A stretch of DNA of 41,846 nucleotides from positions 1-41,846 of the forward strand of contig QVQD01000121.1 in assembly GCA_003584875.1 (NCBI GenBank), in the 5' to 3' direction. Source of the stretch: Methylococcales bacterium (lineage in GTDB: Bacteria > Pseudomonadota > Gammaproteobacteria > Methylococcales > Methylomonadaceae). Of this stretch, positions 18,230 to 25,498 are shown piece by piece. A program made the position numbers and the translations under genes. Positions within the stretch are counted from its first letter, which is position 1. Each line of letters starts with the position of its first letter. The notes below the pieces were generated by a model that ran no database searches, was not told the origin of the DNA, and saw only the letters and a list, made by a program, of their open reading frames with translations.

Positions 18230-18727
18230 TTAGTCCATCGTTTCCGGCTCAAGGTGACGGCCCTTAGCGGCCTCACCATGGCGAGCAGAAGTGAACGGGC
18301 TAGTATCGGACGAGGCGCGGCCACCGGACTTGCGCGGCTTGCGACCGGCATGGTGCTTCGCGTGTTCGCCCTCAACGTGGCCGACATGCTTCATGTGATG
18401 AAGCTTGCCACCGTGCTTGCGCTTGGCGCGACCACCGTGCTTCTTTTCGTGCATGGCTTCCGCCTCGCCGAAAATATTGTGGGCGTTGTGGCGGTGCTCC
18501 GGCTTGTCCTTGAGGTCTTTCTCGGCTTCGTTGTAGCCGTAGGTAGCAGCCTCGTGGCCCTTGCCGGTGCCGACGATGTTGTCCTCAACCTTCCCGCCAG
18601 CCTTGCGCGCCTTGCGAGCATGATGGACACCATGGTGCGCCAGTTCATGCACGCCGTGGTGAGCGGTGTGATGGGCGACGTGGTGAGCGGAATGCTTCAC
18701 GCCGTGATGCTCTTTATGACCCTTCAT
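18230..18727 (-). CDS. Histidine/lysine-rich low-complexity protein
   Basis: This 165-residue protein is dominated by His, Lys, Ala and Gly, with runs such as HHVAHHTAHHGVHELAHHGV at the N-terminus. Near the C-terminus it has the block EGEHAKHHAGRKPRKSGGRA, nearly identical to one in the 429-residue basic protein at 24144-25433. GGAGGCACCC is a strong RBS. The composition suggests metal binding or nucleic-acid binding and condensation. Its place in the late module argues for a virion or packaging role, which is inference. No enzymatic fold is apparent. Confidence 0.6.
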   Translation of the reverse strand: MKGHKEHHGVKHSAHHVAHHTAHHGVHELAHHGVHHARKARKAGGKVEDNIVGTGKGHEAATYGYNEAEKDLKDKPEHRHNAHNIFGEAEAMHEKKHGGRAKRKHGGKLHHMKHVGHVEGEHAKHHAGRKPRKSGGRASSDTSPFTSARHGEAAKGRHLEPETMD

Positions 18728-18739
18728 GGGTGCCTCCTA

Positions 18740-19270
18740 TTACGACGCGAGGTTGATGCCCTGAACGTAAAATACGCTCAGGGTGACGACGGCAGACCCA
18801 GTCGCGCCGAATGTGACAACGATCTGCACGTCGGTGTTGCCGACGTTGTCCCAGTTGCCAATCTGCGTGGAACCGGTCCCAGGCACGATGGTGATCTGAC
18901 CAGCAGTGGCAACGCTTACGGCACCAGCGGTGGTGAAAGCGGTTGCGCTTGCGCTGGAACCGATACCCATGGTGCCGGCAGATTGGGTTGTGGTCACCAT
19001 GGCATAGATGTCAGTGATCTGACTCTGCGCCGGGATAACGATGTTGGTCGTCACAGCCGTGCCGCCAGAACCGGGCTGCTTCACGACAACCGACTGCACC
19101 ATGCTGGCATAGCCGAGGTTCGCCGCACCGGTCGTTTCGCCGACACCGGCAAGGGTGCCGGAACCATCGCTCGCCACGACGTTGCCAGCCACAAGGGGGC
19201 CAGTAAAGGTCGAAGCCGGCCAGATCGGGCTTCCGTTGGCGTTCGGATAAACGCCGCCATTAATATCCAT
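18740..19270 (-). CDS. Probable head decoration/stabilisation protein
   Basis: The product is 176 residues, beta-rich and T/V/G/A-dominated. It opens MDINGGVYPNANGSPIWPAS and contains VVVKQPGSGGTAVTTNIVIPA and STQIGNWDNVGNTDVQIVVTF. The location two genes after the major capsid protein, the small size and the lack of charged motifs fit a decoration or minor capsid protein. AAAGGAG precedes the ATG. The assignment is by position and composition only. Confidence 0.5.
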   Translation of the reverse strand: MDINGGVYPNANGSPIWPASTFTGPLVAGNVVASDGSGTLAGVGETTGAANLGYASMVQSVVVKQPGSGGTAVTTNIVIPAQSQITDIYAMVTTTQSAGTMGIGSSASATAFTTAGAVSVATAGQITIVPGTGSTQIGNWDNVGNTDVQIVVTFGATGSAVVTLSVFYVQGINLAS

Positions 19271-19306
19271 GGTCAGGCTCCTTTCGGCATACTTGTTCGT
19301 TCATCA

Positions 19307-19984
19307 TTAGGCAGCTTCCTTTTGACTGTGCCGGTCCAGGTAATCGGCGGCGGCACGGAGGACTTTGGAGTTATCTTTGGCTTCACCAAGGATATGATTG
19401 CAGGAGTTGCAGAGAAGATTACGAATGGCTCCAGTAGCATGATCGTGATCTACAGAAAGATCACGGGTTCGACTGTCGCTATCTTTAGTCTTACGCCCCG
19501 GCAACTTGGAAGTTTCTTTCAGGCCGCAAATAGCACAAACGCCACCCTGTCGGGCATGCATTTCTGCATATTCTGTGTAAGAAATCCCATAAGAACGGGC
19601 CAAACCATAATGACGCGCTTGTTCGGTGTTCATTTTGTAGCTGGTTTTACCATCCTTACCTGTAATCCGTATCGCTTTGTGTTCCGCAATCTTCAGGTTT
19701 GGAGCCCGAAGATTGTCTGGATTTTCATCAATGAAGAAAACCGAACGATCCGGCCATTCTTTTGTCAGGAACAGCCATGCAACTTGAGCGCCAGACATTT
19801 TTCGACCACGATAGGTGATCGAAAGATAATCCTTGCCATTTTGCATGCGTTGCCGAACGCCAGCCAGACCGCCAGCCAACGCCCTGGAGCTAACTGACAC
19901 TTTCCAGGTGAACTCACCTGTCAGCGGGTCGTAATCCAGAACTTTTGCTAAGTCTTCGTAAGTGAAGTCTACAGCCTTCGCCAT
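19307..19984 (-). CDS. Composite homing-type endonuclease: degenerate HNH plus endonuclease VII domain
   Basis: The product is 225 residues from the ATG at 19984, chosen because GGAAGG sits 5-10 bases upstream; a longer in-frame start lacks an RBS. Residues about 17-100 follow the layout of HNH_3-type homing enzymes (YDPLTGEFTWK, AWLFLTKEWP, DNLRAPNLKIA), but the usual catalytic His residues are replaced. Residues about 150-215 match recombination endonuclease VII: CxxC at 150-153, VDHDH at 178-182, CxxC with N196, then GEAKDN. The gene sits right after the major capsid gene, a common homing location. It is preceded by nested inverted repeats that could hide its RBS. Confidence 0.85.
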   Translation of the reverse strand: MAKAVDFTYEDLAKVLDYDPLTGEFTWKVSVSSRALAGGLAGVRQRMQNGKDYLSITYRGRKMSGAQVAWLFLTKEWPDRSVFFIDENPDNLRAPNLKIAEHKAIRITGKDGKTSYKMNTEQARHYGLARSYGISYTEYAEMHARQGGVCAICGLKETSKLPGRKTKDSDSRTRDLSVDHDHATGAIRNLLCNSCNHILGEAKDNSKVLRAAADYLDRHSQKEAA

Positions 19985-20046
19985 GTCATATCCTTCCATC
20001 GCCAAGATTGGCGACGGAGAATGTAGACTGACTGACGAAGGCTGTA
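19966..20046 (-). promoter_or_regulatory. Nested inverted repeats around the endonuclease RBS and start codon
   Basis: In the leader, CGAAGGCTGTA (20036-20046, plus strand) is the exact complement of TACAGCCTTCG (19970-19980), which encodes codons 2-5. An alternative 8-bp pair is TGTAGACT (20022-20029) with AGTCTACA (19966-19973). A third hairpin, TCGCCA/TGGCGA (19999-20014), abuts the RBS. Pairing would enclose the RBS and AUG. This resembles the mRNA hairpins known to restrain translation of T4 homing endonuclease genes; that function is inferred here. Confidence 0.6.
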
Positions 20047-20095
20047 AATACCCCATTATACTTTAGACTTTCGGCTAACTCATTGAAACCAAAGG

Positions 20096-21010
20096 CTACG
20101 AGGTCGGGAAGCTACCCCAGATGGAACGCCAATTGTAGTAACCAAAACTATAACGTTCATAGCCTTTCACCAAGAGGTTGTCTGTGACAAAATCGACCTG
20201 CATGTCCGTTTCGAACTTGACACGTTCCATGTAGGACAAACCGTCGATGTTCGTCAGCAGGAACCAAGCATACGGCGACGTCAAGTAGTCGTTGATCATG
20301 TAACCTTCCGGCAAGCCGCCGGCAGTGGTCAAGATCGCGTTGACGTCGTTGTCGGCGGTGCCGGGGCGAAGTTCCGTCTTGGTCAGACGGACCGCAACCG
20401 GCTCCAACTGCGGCGGCACAACCAGCTTGCGGCCACGGGCGAAGACCTTCAGGCCAGCCATGTCCTTGAAGTTGGTGCGGATGCTGATCATGCCGTTCAG
20501 CAGGGTCGCCTCGTTCAAGTCAACGTCAGTCGTCGGGCGGTTCGCAATGGTGCTGCCGTCAATCGGATGCGCCGTGGAACACAGAGCCACACCGTCACCG
20601 CCGACGTTGGCGTTGTAGGTGGTGGCGGTGTTCAGGATGTTCGCGCCGTAGATTTCCTTGGTCTGCTGAAAGGATTCAATCAGGCCGAGGTTCGACGGAT
20701 GGAACTGGGTCTTGTAGAGGTTGTCGTCCACCGCCTTGCGGGTGATGGCGTAACCAAGGGCAATTTCAGAATGCTCTTGGTTGTAGATAAACCGTTCACC
20801 AGCGCCGTTGTCGAAGGAGGTCTGGCCACCTTCAGTCTTCAACTGCGCGAGGCCGAGGAACCGCATTTCGGCGGTGCGTTCGAGAGCCAGTTTCGAGTCG
20901 TGCTTCGTGAAAATCCGGTCGTATTGCGACGGGATCATCTCGTATTTGCCTTCAATGCCACGCAAGCCCGGCAGGAGAAGGTCTTTAATCGCTGAAAGAT
21001 TGACAGCCAT
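20096..21010 (-). CDS. Major capsid protein
   Basis: The 304-residue product is a phage major head protein of the HK97-fold type. It contains LLLPGLRGIEGKYEMIPSQY near the N-terminus, the central segment NVGGDGVALCSTAHPIDGSTI common in gpT-like head subunits, LKVFARGRKLVVPPQLEPVA, and a C-terminal domain ending YERYSFGYYNWRSIWGS. Length and position (after scaffold and decoration-like genes) fit. No long N-terminal delta domain is seen, consistent with the separate scaffold gene. It would be the most abundant late product. A homing-type endonuclease follows directly. Confidence 0.85.
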   Translation of the reverse strand: MAVNLSAIKDLLLPGLRGIEGKYEMIPSQYDRIFTKHDSKLALERTAEMRFLGLAQLKTEGGQTSFDNGAGERFIYNQEHSEIALGYAITRKAVDDNLYKTQFHPSNLGLIESFQQTKEIYGANILNTATTYNANVGGDGVALCSTAHPIDGSTIANRPTTDVDLNEATLLNGMISIRTNFKDMAGLKVFARGRKLVVPPQLEPVAVRLTKTELRPGTADNDVNAILTTAGGLPEGYMINDYLTSPYAWFLLTNIDGLSYMERVKFETDMQVDFVTDNLLVKGYERYSFGYYNWRSIWGSFPTS

Positions 21011-21026
21011 TGGTGCCTACTCCCTG

Positions 21027-21740
21027 TTAGATGCCGGCCACGCCAGACTTCGTCGCCATCGTATTGAAGGCAACAACAATCCGGTTGTAGGCAGAGGTGA
21101 AGTCATTGCCGTTGATGCTCTGGAGCGGGTTGGACCCGTCGGGAGTGTAGTTGGCAAGGGCGATGACGCGGAACGGCAGAGTGGCGCTGGTGCCGCCCGG
21201 CGTGGTCAGCGTGTATTGGTCGGCGTAGGCGGTGGACAGGCCGGTGGACACGTTGCCCGGCGTGGTGCCGAGGGTGTTCGTGTTCGATCCGGTGCCGGTG
21301 CCGTAGGCGAAGCCGATGTTCTGGCCGATGGCAGAAACGCCAACCGCAGTGGCAGTCGTGTTGCTGTTGGCAGTCTGAACAAGGAACTGAGCGTTCGGGT
21401 CCGTGATGACGTAGGCAGTCACCGCAGCGGCAGTGTTCACGTCACCAACGCCAGGGAAGTAGTTCGACCAAACGGTGCGCTTGTTCGACACCGACAGGTA
21501 TTTGCAGCCGGCAAAGATGCCGATCATGCTACCAGCGGCGGCGGCATTGGCCGAGGTGGTGCTGTTGGTGCCGACCTGACAGATGTAGCCCGTCGAAAGC
21601 TGCGCCACTGGATCACCCGAGAAAATCTGCGGGTTGGTAGAGTTGGTGGACGAAATCGCAAGCTGCACTTGCTCATAGGTCGGGGACGAACCGGTCCCAG
21701 AATACTGCGAAAAACCGAAAGGCGCGTTTGTATTCGCCAT
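21027..21740 (-). CDS. Probable capsid decoration/minor head protein
   Basis: The product is 237 residues. The ATG at 21740 (MANTNAPFGFSQYSGTGS) has GAAGGAG upstream and is preferred over an ATG 129 bases further upstream. It is beta-rich with few charges: FSGDPVAQLSTGYICQVG, IGIFAGCKYLSVSNKRTVW, AYVITDPNAQFLVQT, LPFRVIALANYTPDG. Proteins of this type precede the major capsid gene in many podoviruses and act as head decoration or vertex proteins; that role is inferred. The gene lies just downstream of a terminator at 21886-21909. Confidence 0.55.
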   Translation of the reverse strand: MANTNAPFGFSQYSGTGSSPTYEQVQLAISSTNSTNPQIFSGDPVAQLSTGYICQVGTNSTTSANAAAAGSMIGIFAGCKYLSVSNKRTVWSNYFPGVGDVNTAAAVTAYVITDPNAQFLVQTANSNTTATAVGVSAIGQNIGFAYGTGTGSNTNTLGTTPGNVSTGLSTAYADQYTLTTPGGTSATLPFRVIALANYTPDGSNPLQSINGNDFTSAYNRIVVAFNTMATKSGVAGI

Positions 21741-21885
21741 GACGGGTTCTCCTTCATAAAAGGAGGCTCCATCATCGCACACCGGGGCGATGGGAAACCG
21801 GGTGATAACTAATACCAAACACCCCGAGGTATTTGGGAGGGATAAACCCTGCTGCTCGTCAACATACACAAGTCAAAAAGCAAAT

Positions 21886-21909
21886 AAAAGGGCTTTTTAC
21901 GGCCCTTTT
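21886..21909 (-). terminator. Rho-independent terminator upstream of the capsid genes
   Basis: AAAAGGGC (21886-21893) pairs with GCCCTTTT (21902-21909) across an 8-base loop. In the minus-strand transcript the stem is followed by a T-rich stretch. It lies between the 207-residue gene and the decoration-like gene, so capsid genes may be set to a different level from upstream genes or have their own promoter. Confidence 0.75.
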
Positions 21910-21922
21910 ACTTCGTGTGCTC

Positions 21923-22546
21923 TTACTCGTCGGCAGGAATGGCAATAGGCGAGTAGCTTTTGTTGATTTTCGATCGAACCTGGGCATGATCGCGCCCGAA
22001 TTGACCGTCAGGTGCGGAGTTGAGTTGCTCCTCCTTCTTCCGAACCTGATTGCGCGCCTCCTTGTTTTCGATCTGGCGCACTTCGTCAGTGATTTCCTTC
22101 GGTCGTTCCATCAGGACCATGCCCTTGCGAGACACAACGCCCTTGGAACCGATGGGCATCATTTCAGGGTGTCTGCTTGCATCGACGGCTTCCCACCCCT
22201 TGCGAGCCAAGGCGACTTGATACGCGGGGTCTTCCTGGCCGAGGATGGTGTTGCGCTTCCATTCATACGTCCAGCCGTCAGGGACGAGGTGCGGCGGGAT
22301 AAAGAACTCGTCAGTTCCTTCATCCATGTCGCCAATGTTGCCGCGCAGTTCGGCGGCGCGACGTGCGGCGCGTGCGCGGGGGTCTTCGTCACGCATAGCC
22401 TGTCGCATGGCAGCACGTTGCGGCGCGTCGGGAACCTTGATGTCGGTCACAACCGGTGCGTCGGCAGTCTCAGGTGTTTCAAGCGCCTGTTGTAGGACGC
22501 TTTTGGGCGCGGATTTCATCGCACGCCGTGTAATTGAACCACTCAT
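21923..22546 (-). CDS. Conserved phage head-module protein
   Basis: This 207-residue protein contains RRAAELRGNIGDMDEGTDEF, FIPPHLVPDGWTYEWKRNTI, EDPAYQVALARKGWEAVDAS and RHPEMMPIGSK, a highly conserved signature of a family near the capsid genes of many environmental phages. The N-terminus is basic and helical, the C-terminus charged and helical (IENKEARNQVRKKEEQLNSA). No enzyme motif is seen. It starts 12 bases after the scaffold stop with GAAAGGAT as RBS. A head-assembly or internal role is likely but undefined. Confidence 0.6.
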   Translation of the reverse strand: MSGSITRRAMKSAPKSVLQQALETPETADAPVVTDIKVPDAPQRAAMRQAMRDEDPRARAARRAAELRGNIGDMDEGTDEFFIPPHLVPDGWTYEWKRNTILGQEDPAYQVALARKGWEAVDASRHPEMMPIGSKGVVSRKGMVLMERPKEITDEVRQIENKEARNQVRKKEEQLNSAPDGQFGRDHAQVRSKINKSYSPIAIPADE

Positions 22547-22557
22547 GTTCTATCCTT

Positions 22558-23439
22558 TCAGTGGATTTTGCCTTCACGCTTCAGCTTCAGCTTTTCTTTC
22601 CCGTATTCTTCGGGCGTCATCTTCATCATGCTCGCCATTTCGCGTTCTTCGGCGCTCAGGCGGACGACCGTTTGCCGGTCGCTGGATGATTGACGACTGA
22701 CGGGTGCCGCTGCCGGCGCTGCGTTGGGCGAAACACGCTGTTGCGTGACTTTTGCGGTCTGTTCCATGGGTGTTTCAGCCTGGGTGGCTGCCGCGCCACG
22801 GTTGATCTTCAGGGCGCTTTCGACCTCGGCAAAGTATGCGTCAGTGTCCGGCTGGATGCCGTCTGCAACAGCAAGGTTGTGTGCGTTGATCATCTTGTTG
22901 AACAGGCGCTGATCACGCGCGAACTCAGGATGACGCCGGATCCACTCGGCAGAGCGAGGGGTAAGCTGCGATGCTAGCGCCTCGACCGGGTCTGCGGGTT
23001 GCTGTCGCGGCGGTTCCTGCCTGGGCGCAGCTTCCATCGCCGCCTTGCCGTTCTCCAGTTGCAGGCGCTTGGCTTCGTTGGAGGCCATTTCCTGCTGGAT
23101 TTCGGCTGCACGCCCATAGTCACCTGCCTGCATCGCTTCAGCGTAGTGCGACTTCAGAATGCCGGTGTTCGTGTTGACCGTATAGATGGCGTTGTTGATC
23201 AACTGAAGGTCAGTGTCGGCCTTTTCGTTGCGCGCTGCATATTCACGGCTCTGGGCCTCGTGAATGCGGCGCTCGGCGTTGATACGAGCCTGCTTTTCAG
23301 CTTCAAGTTGCTGTTTTAGCTGCTCAATACTGGCATTGAAGTCGGTTTCAGGCTCGTTTGTGTCTGCAACCTGAATTTCAACGCCTTCTTTCGGCGTTTC
23401 TTCAACAACGACGCCATCAATATTATTTTCGTCTGCCAT
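22558..23439 (-). CDS. Capsid scaffolding protein
   Basis: This 293-residue protein is hydrophilic and mostly helical. It has an acidic N-terminus (NIDGVVVEETPKEGVEIQVA), a long coiled coil at residues about 33-140 (SIEQLKQQLEAEKQARINAE, RRIHEAQSREYAARNEK), a Pro/Gln/Ala linker, and a basic helical C-terminus (EEYGKEKLKLKREGKIH) suited to binding capsid subunits. Charge polarity, coiled coil and position upstream of the major capsid gene are those of phage scaffolds. No protease motif is visible. Confidence 0.75.
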   Translation of the reverse strand: MADENNIDGVVVEETPKEGVEIQVADTNEPETDFNASIEQLKQQLEAEKQARINAERRIHEAQSREYAARNEKADTDLQLINNAIYTVNTNTGILKSHYAEAMQAGDYGRAAEIQQEMASNEAKRLQLENGKAAMEAAPRQEPPRQQPADPVEALASQLTPRSAEWIRRHPEFARDQRLFNKMINAHNLAVADGIQPDTDAYFAEVESALKINRGAAATQAETPMEQTAKVTQQRVSPNAAPAAAPVSRQSSSDRQTVVRLSAEEREMASMMKMTPEEYGKEKLKLKREGKIH

Positions 23440-23454
23440 GTTGATGCCCCCTTA

Positions 23455-23847
23455 TTACCAAACTTGGTCAGGCGCTTGAATGCGACCACGGATATTCGTG
23501 TCATCAAGCATGCGACAGACGACGTTGTTGATTGTCACGCTCCACCCGTCGGAGGGGCGGAAGAACACCCAGTCGTCAAGGCTGATGTCGATGCCTTCAA
23601 ACCAGTTGTTTGACGGGTCAACGAAGGCTTGCGGGCCTTTCTTCAGCACCAGACCGACCTTGCCCTGGATTTTGTCTTCGTCGCGGGTGCCGCTGGTCAG
23701 ATAGATGCCGCTCTTGGTCTTTTCAGGCCGCATATAGACAGCAACAAGCACCTGATTGTTGAAAACTTCGACGTTATTGACGTTACCGACCTCCTTTTTC
23801 AAGGCTTGCTTAGGGTCGGTTGAATGCTCCATCACCATGAAGGGCAT
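23455..23847 (-). CDS. GroES-like co-chaperonin
   Basis: This 130-residue protein has a Cpn10-like core: VLVAVYMRPEKTKSGIYLTS (roof-to-base strand and the mobile-loop region), KIQGKVGLVLKKGPQAF, then ISLDDWVFFRPSDGWSVTIN and NNVVCRMLDDTNIRGRI. The order of beta segments follows GroES (PLxDRV..KEEKTxSGIxLP, GxVxAVGxG, VGDxVxF, ILxEDDILGxI). The start at 23847 is chosen because GGAG lies 6 bases upstream. Phages such as T4 (gp31) and RB49 (CocO) use their own co-chaperonin with host GroEL to fold the capsid protein. The location beside the scaffold supports that role here. Confidence 0.7.
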   Translation of the reverse strand: MPFMVMEHSTDPKQALKKEVGNVNNVEVFNNQVLVAVYMRPEKTKSGIYLTSGTRDEDKIQGKVGLVLKKGPQAFVDPSNNWFEGIDISLDDWVFFRPSDGWSVTINNVVCRMLDDTNIRGRIQAPDQVW

Positions 23848-23871
23848 ATTGTTCTCCATTACTTGCGTTGG

Positions 23872-24060
23872 TTAAGTATTGGACAGCAGCTTGTTTGCTT
23901 CATCGCATAAATCAAGGGCTGTTCTTAGGCCGGTAATAATTCCGACCTCTTTTTGGTAATCTAATGCGTGGCCGAAGGACAAATCGTCTTTGCGTCTTTC
24001 GATAGTTTCAATCAGTAATTTACGCAATTCCTTCTCAAAAAGCATGTTGTATGTGAGCAT
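23872..24060 (-). CDS. Small conserved helical phage protein
   Basis: This 62-residue protein (FEKELRKLLIETIERRKDDL, then DYQKEVGIITGLRTALDLCD EAN) matches a short helical family that recurs beside portal and capsid genes of podoviruses. AGGACC lies upstream of the ATG. It begins just after a terminator hairpin. Its job is unknown; such proteins may be head assembly accessories. Confidence 0.65.
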   Translation of the reverse strand: MLTYNMLFEKELRKLLIETIERRKDDLSFGHALDYQKEVGIITGLRTALDLCDEANKLLSNT

Positions 24061-24083
24061 TTACTTGGTCCTGGAATACAAAA

Positions 24084-24113
24084 CGGGCAGTAACACATCT
24101 ATGTTACCGCCCG
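24084..24113 (-). terminator. Rho-independent terminator after the basic Gly/Pro-rich gene
   Basis: CGGGC A GTAACA (24084-24095) and TGTTAC C GCCCG (24102-24113) form a 12-bp stem. In the minus-strand RNA the odd position is a G-U wobble, so the stem is continuous, and it is followed by UUUUGU. The stem therefore suits minus-strand transcription. It lies between the 429-residue basic protein and the 62-residue gene. Confidence 0.8.
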
Positions 24114-24143
24114 CCAAGTATTAATGCAAATCAGGCCGAAGAA

Positions 24144-25433
24144 TTACTTCCGGTGACCGTATTCCTTGATCTTTTCAAGGCGTCCTTTGCCGCCACCTGC
24201 GCCGAACTCCATCTTGGCTTCAGCAACGCGACCACCGGTCTTGCGCCCCATCATCGGAGGCATGCCGCCAGGAGGCGGTGCGCCGGCACCCGGAGGAGGC
24301 ATCATCGGCGGCATACCGCCAGGAGGCATACCCATAGGAGCGCCAGCGCCTGGAGGAGGCGGAACAGCAACCGGCATAGCGGGAGGACGCGGAGGCATGG
24401 TCGGCGGCTGACCGCCACCCATCTGGTTATCCATGCCCTTGCCGGTGCCGATAATGATGTTGATGTTGGTCTTGCCCTTGGTGCGACCACCATCCTTGCG
24501 AGCCATGCGCCCACCGGTCGGACGAGTGCCCTCCAGAGCGCCGTCAGACACGCTCAGGCTGCCACCACGCTTCTTGGCGACACCACCATGGCATTCATGG
24601 CAACGGCACCCAGGACCATGCTCGGCCTTGCCACCGCGTTTGCGAGGCTGACCGGTCCACAGGGCATTCGGGTCATTCGGATCGGGGCGCGTGTCCAGAT
24701 CAGGATAGGTTTCACGCCGACGCTGTTTGCCGCCACCGGCCTTAATGATGGCAGCAAGGGCGGCTAGATCCGGTTTCTGCGATGCAGGTGCCAGATACGG
24801 TTTATCGCCCGCACCCGTCCCCATAGCTTCGCCGCCATCATACTTGTGCGCCCGACCACCGGTAGCCTTGCCGGTCAGGGCATTCCCCTTCACCATCTTC
24901 TTCACCAGGGCGCGGTCTTCGCGTTCGTCGGGGTGTTCGGCTTTCCCGCCACGCTTCATCGGGCCAACGCCCGGACGCATCGGCATACCCTGACCGCCGG
25001 CCATTTTTGCTTTCATCAACGCGAGGACGCGCGGGTCCATGCTGCCGGCGTTGGGCGCACCCATCATCGGCCCGCCGACCATTTTATGCGCCCGTCCGCC
25101 CTTGTTGAACCCGCCGACATGCTTGCTGCCATCACGCTCGGCGTTGGCTTCTTTGGCGTTGCGGTTGATCAGGCTGTCAGCAGACAGGGCCTTACCACCT
25201 GACTTGCGCGGCTTGCGACCAGCGTGGCGTTTGGCGTGTTCGCCATGAACAGCGCCGACAACCTTACCGCCCTTCTTGAACTGCCGGCGCGAGATCGGTC
25301 GCATGCCGGTCTTTACGTCAGCGTCAAGGGCGTCTGGCGGCGTGTAGCCGGATGCATCAACTTTCGCCCCCTGCGGGTCGGTTCGGGTGATCCGGTGTGC
25401 TTTAGCGCGTGCGCGATCAGTTGCTTGCGACAT
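24144..25433 (-). CDS. Basic Gly/Lys/Pro-rich low-complexity protein
   Basis: The product is 429 residues and very basic. It has repeated KKGGK, KRGGKAEH, ATGGRAHKYDGG and ARKDGGRTKGK blocks in the first two thirds and a Pro/Gly/Met-rich stretch (MPPGGMPPMMPPPGAGAPPP) towards the end. A Cys/His cluster, GPGCRCHECHGG, lies near residue 280. Residues about 66-85 (EHAKRHAGRKPRKSGGKA) match the His-rich protein at 18230-18727. Proteins with RGG/KGG blocks next to portal genes are frequent in marine and freshwater phages. Nucleic-acid binding is a reasonable guess; nothing enzymatic is visible. Confidence 0.6.
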   Translation of the reverse strand: MSQATDRARAKAHRITRTDPQGAKVDASGYTPPDALDADVKTGMRPISRRQFKKGGKVVGAVHGEHAKRHAGRKPRKSGGKALSADSLINRNAKEANAERDGSKHVGGFNKGGRAHKMVGGPMMGAPNAGSMDPRVLALMKAKMAGGQGMPMRPGVGPMKRGGKAEHPDEREDRALVKKMVKGNALTGKATGGRAHKYDGGEAMGTGAGDKPYLAPASQKPDLAALAAIIKAGGGKQRRRETYPDLDTRPDPNDPNALWTGQPRKRGGKAEHGPGCRCHECHGGVAKKRGGSLSVSDGALEGTRPTGGRMARKDGGRTKGKTNINIIIGTGKGMDNQMGGGQPPTMPPRPPAMPVAVPPPPGAGAPMGMPPGGMPPMMPPPGAGAPPPGGMPPMMGRKTGGRVAEAKMEFGAGGGKGRLEKIKEYGHRK

Positions 25434-25498
25434 GTCTTCGTTCTCCTACCGGCGTCCCGGCGTTTGTTTAACACAAATACCATATAGCTTTGGCGATA

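Noticed and set aside
18227..19897. A 556-residue plus-strand open frame
   Set aside because: It is antisense to four well-supported minus-strand genes with RBSs and recognised families; its composition changes at each of their borders.
24095..24130. TAATAC followed by a GC-rich stretch, reminiscent of a T7-type promoter
   Set aside because: Only the first six bases fit, the rest belongs to a terminator stem, and no phage RNA polymerase gene is visible in the window.
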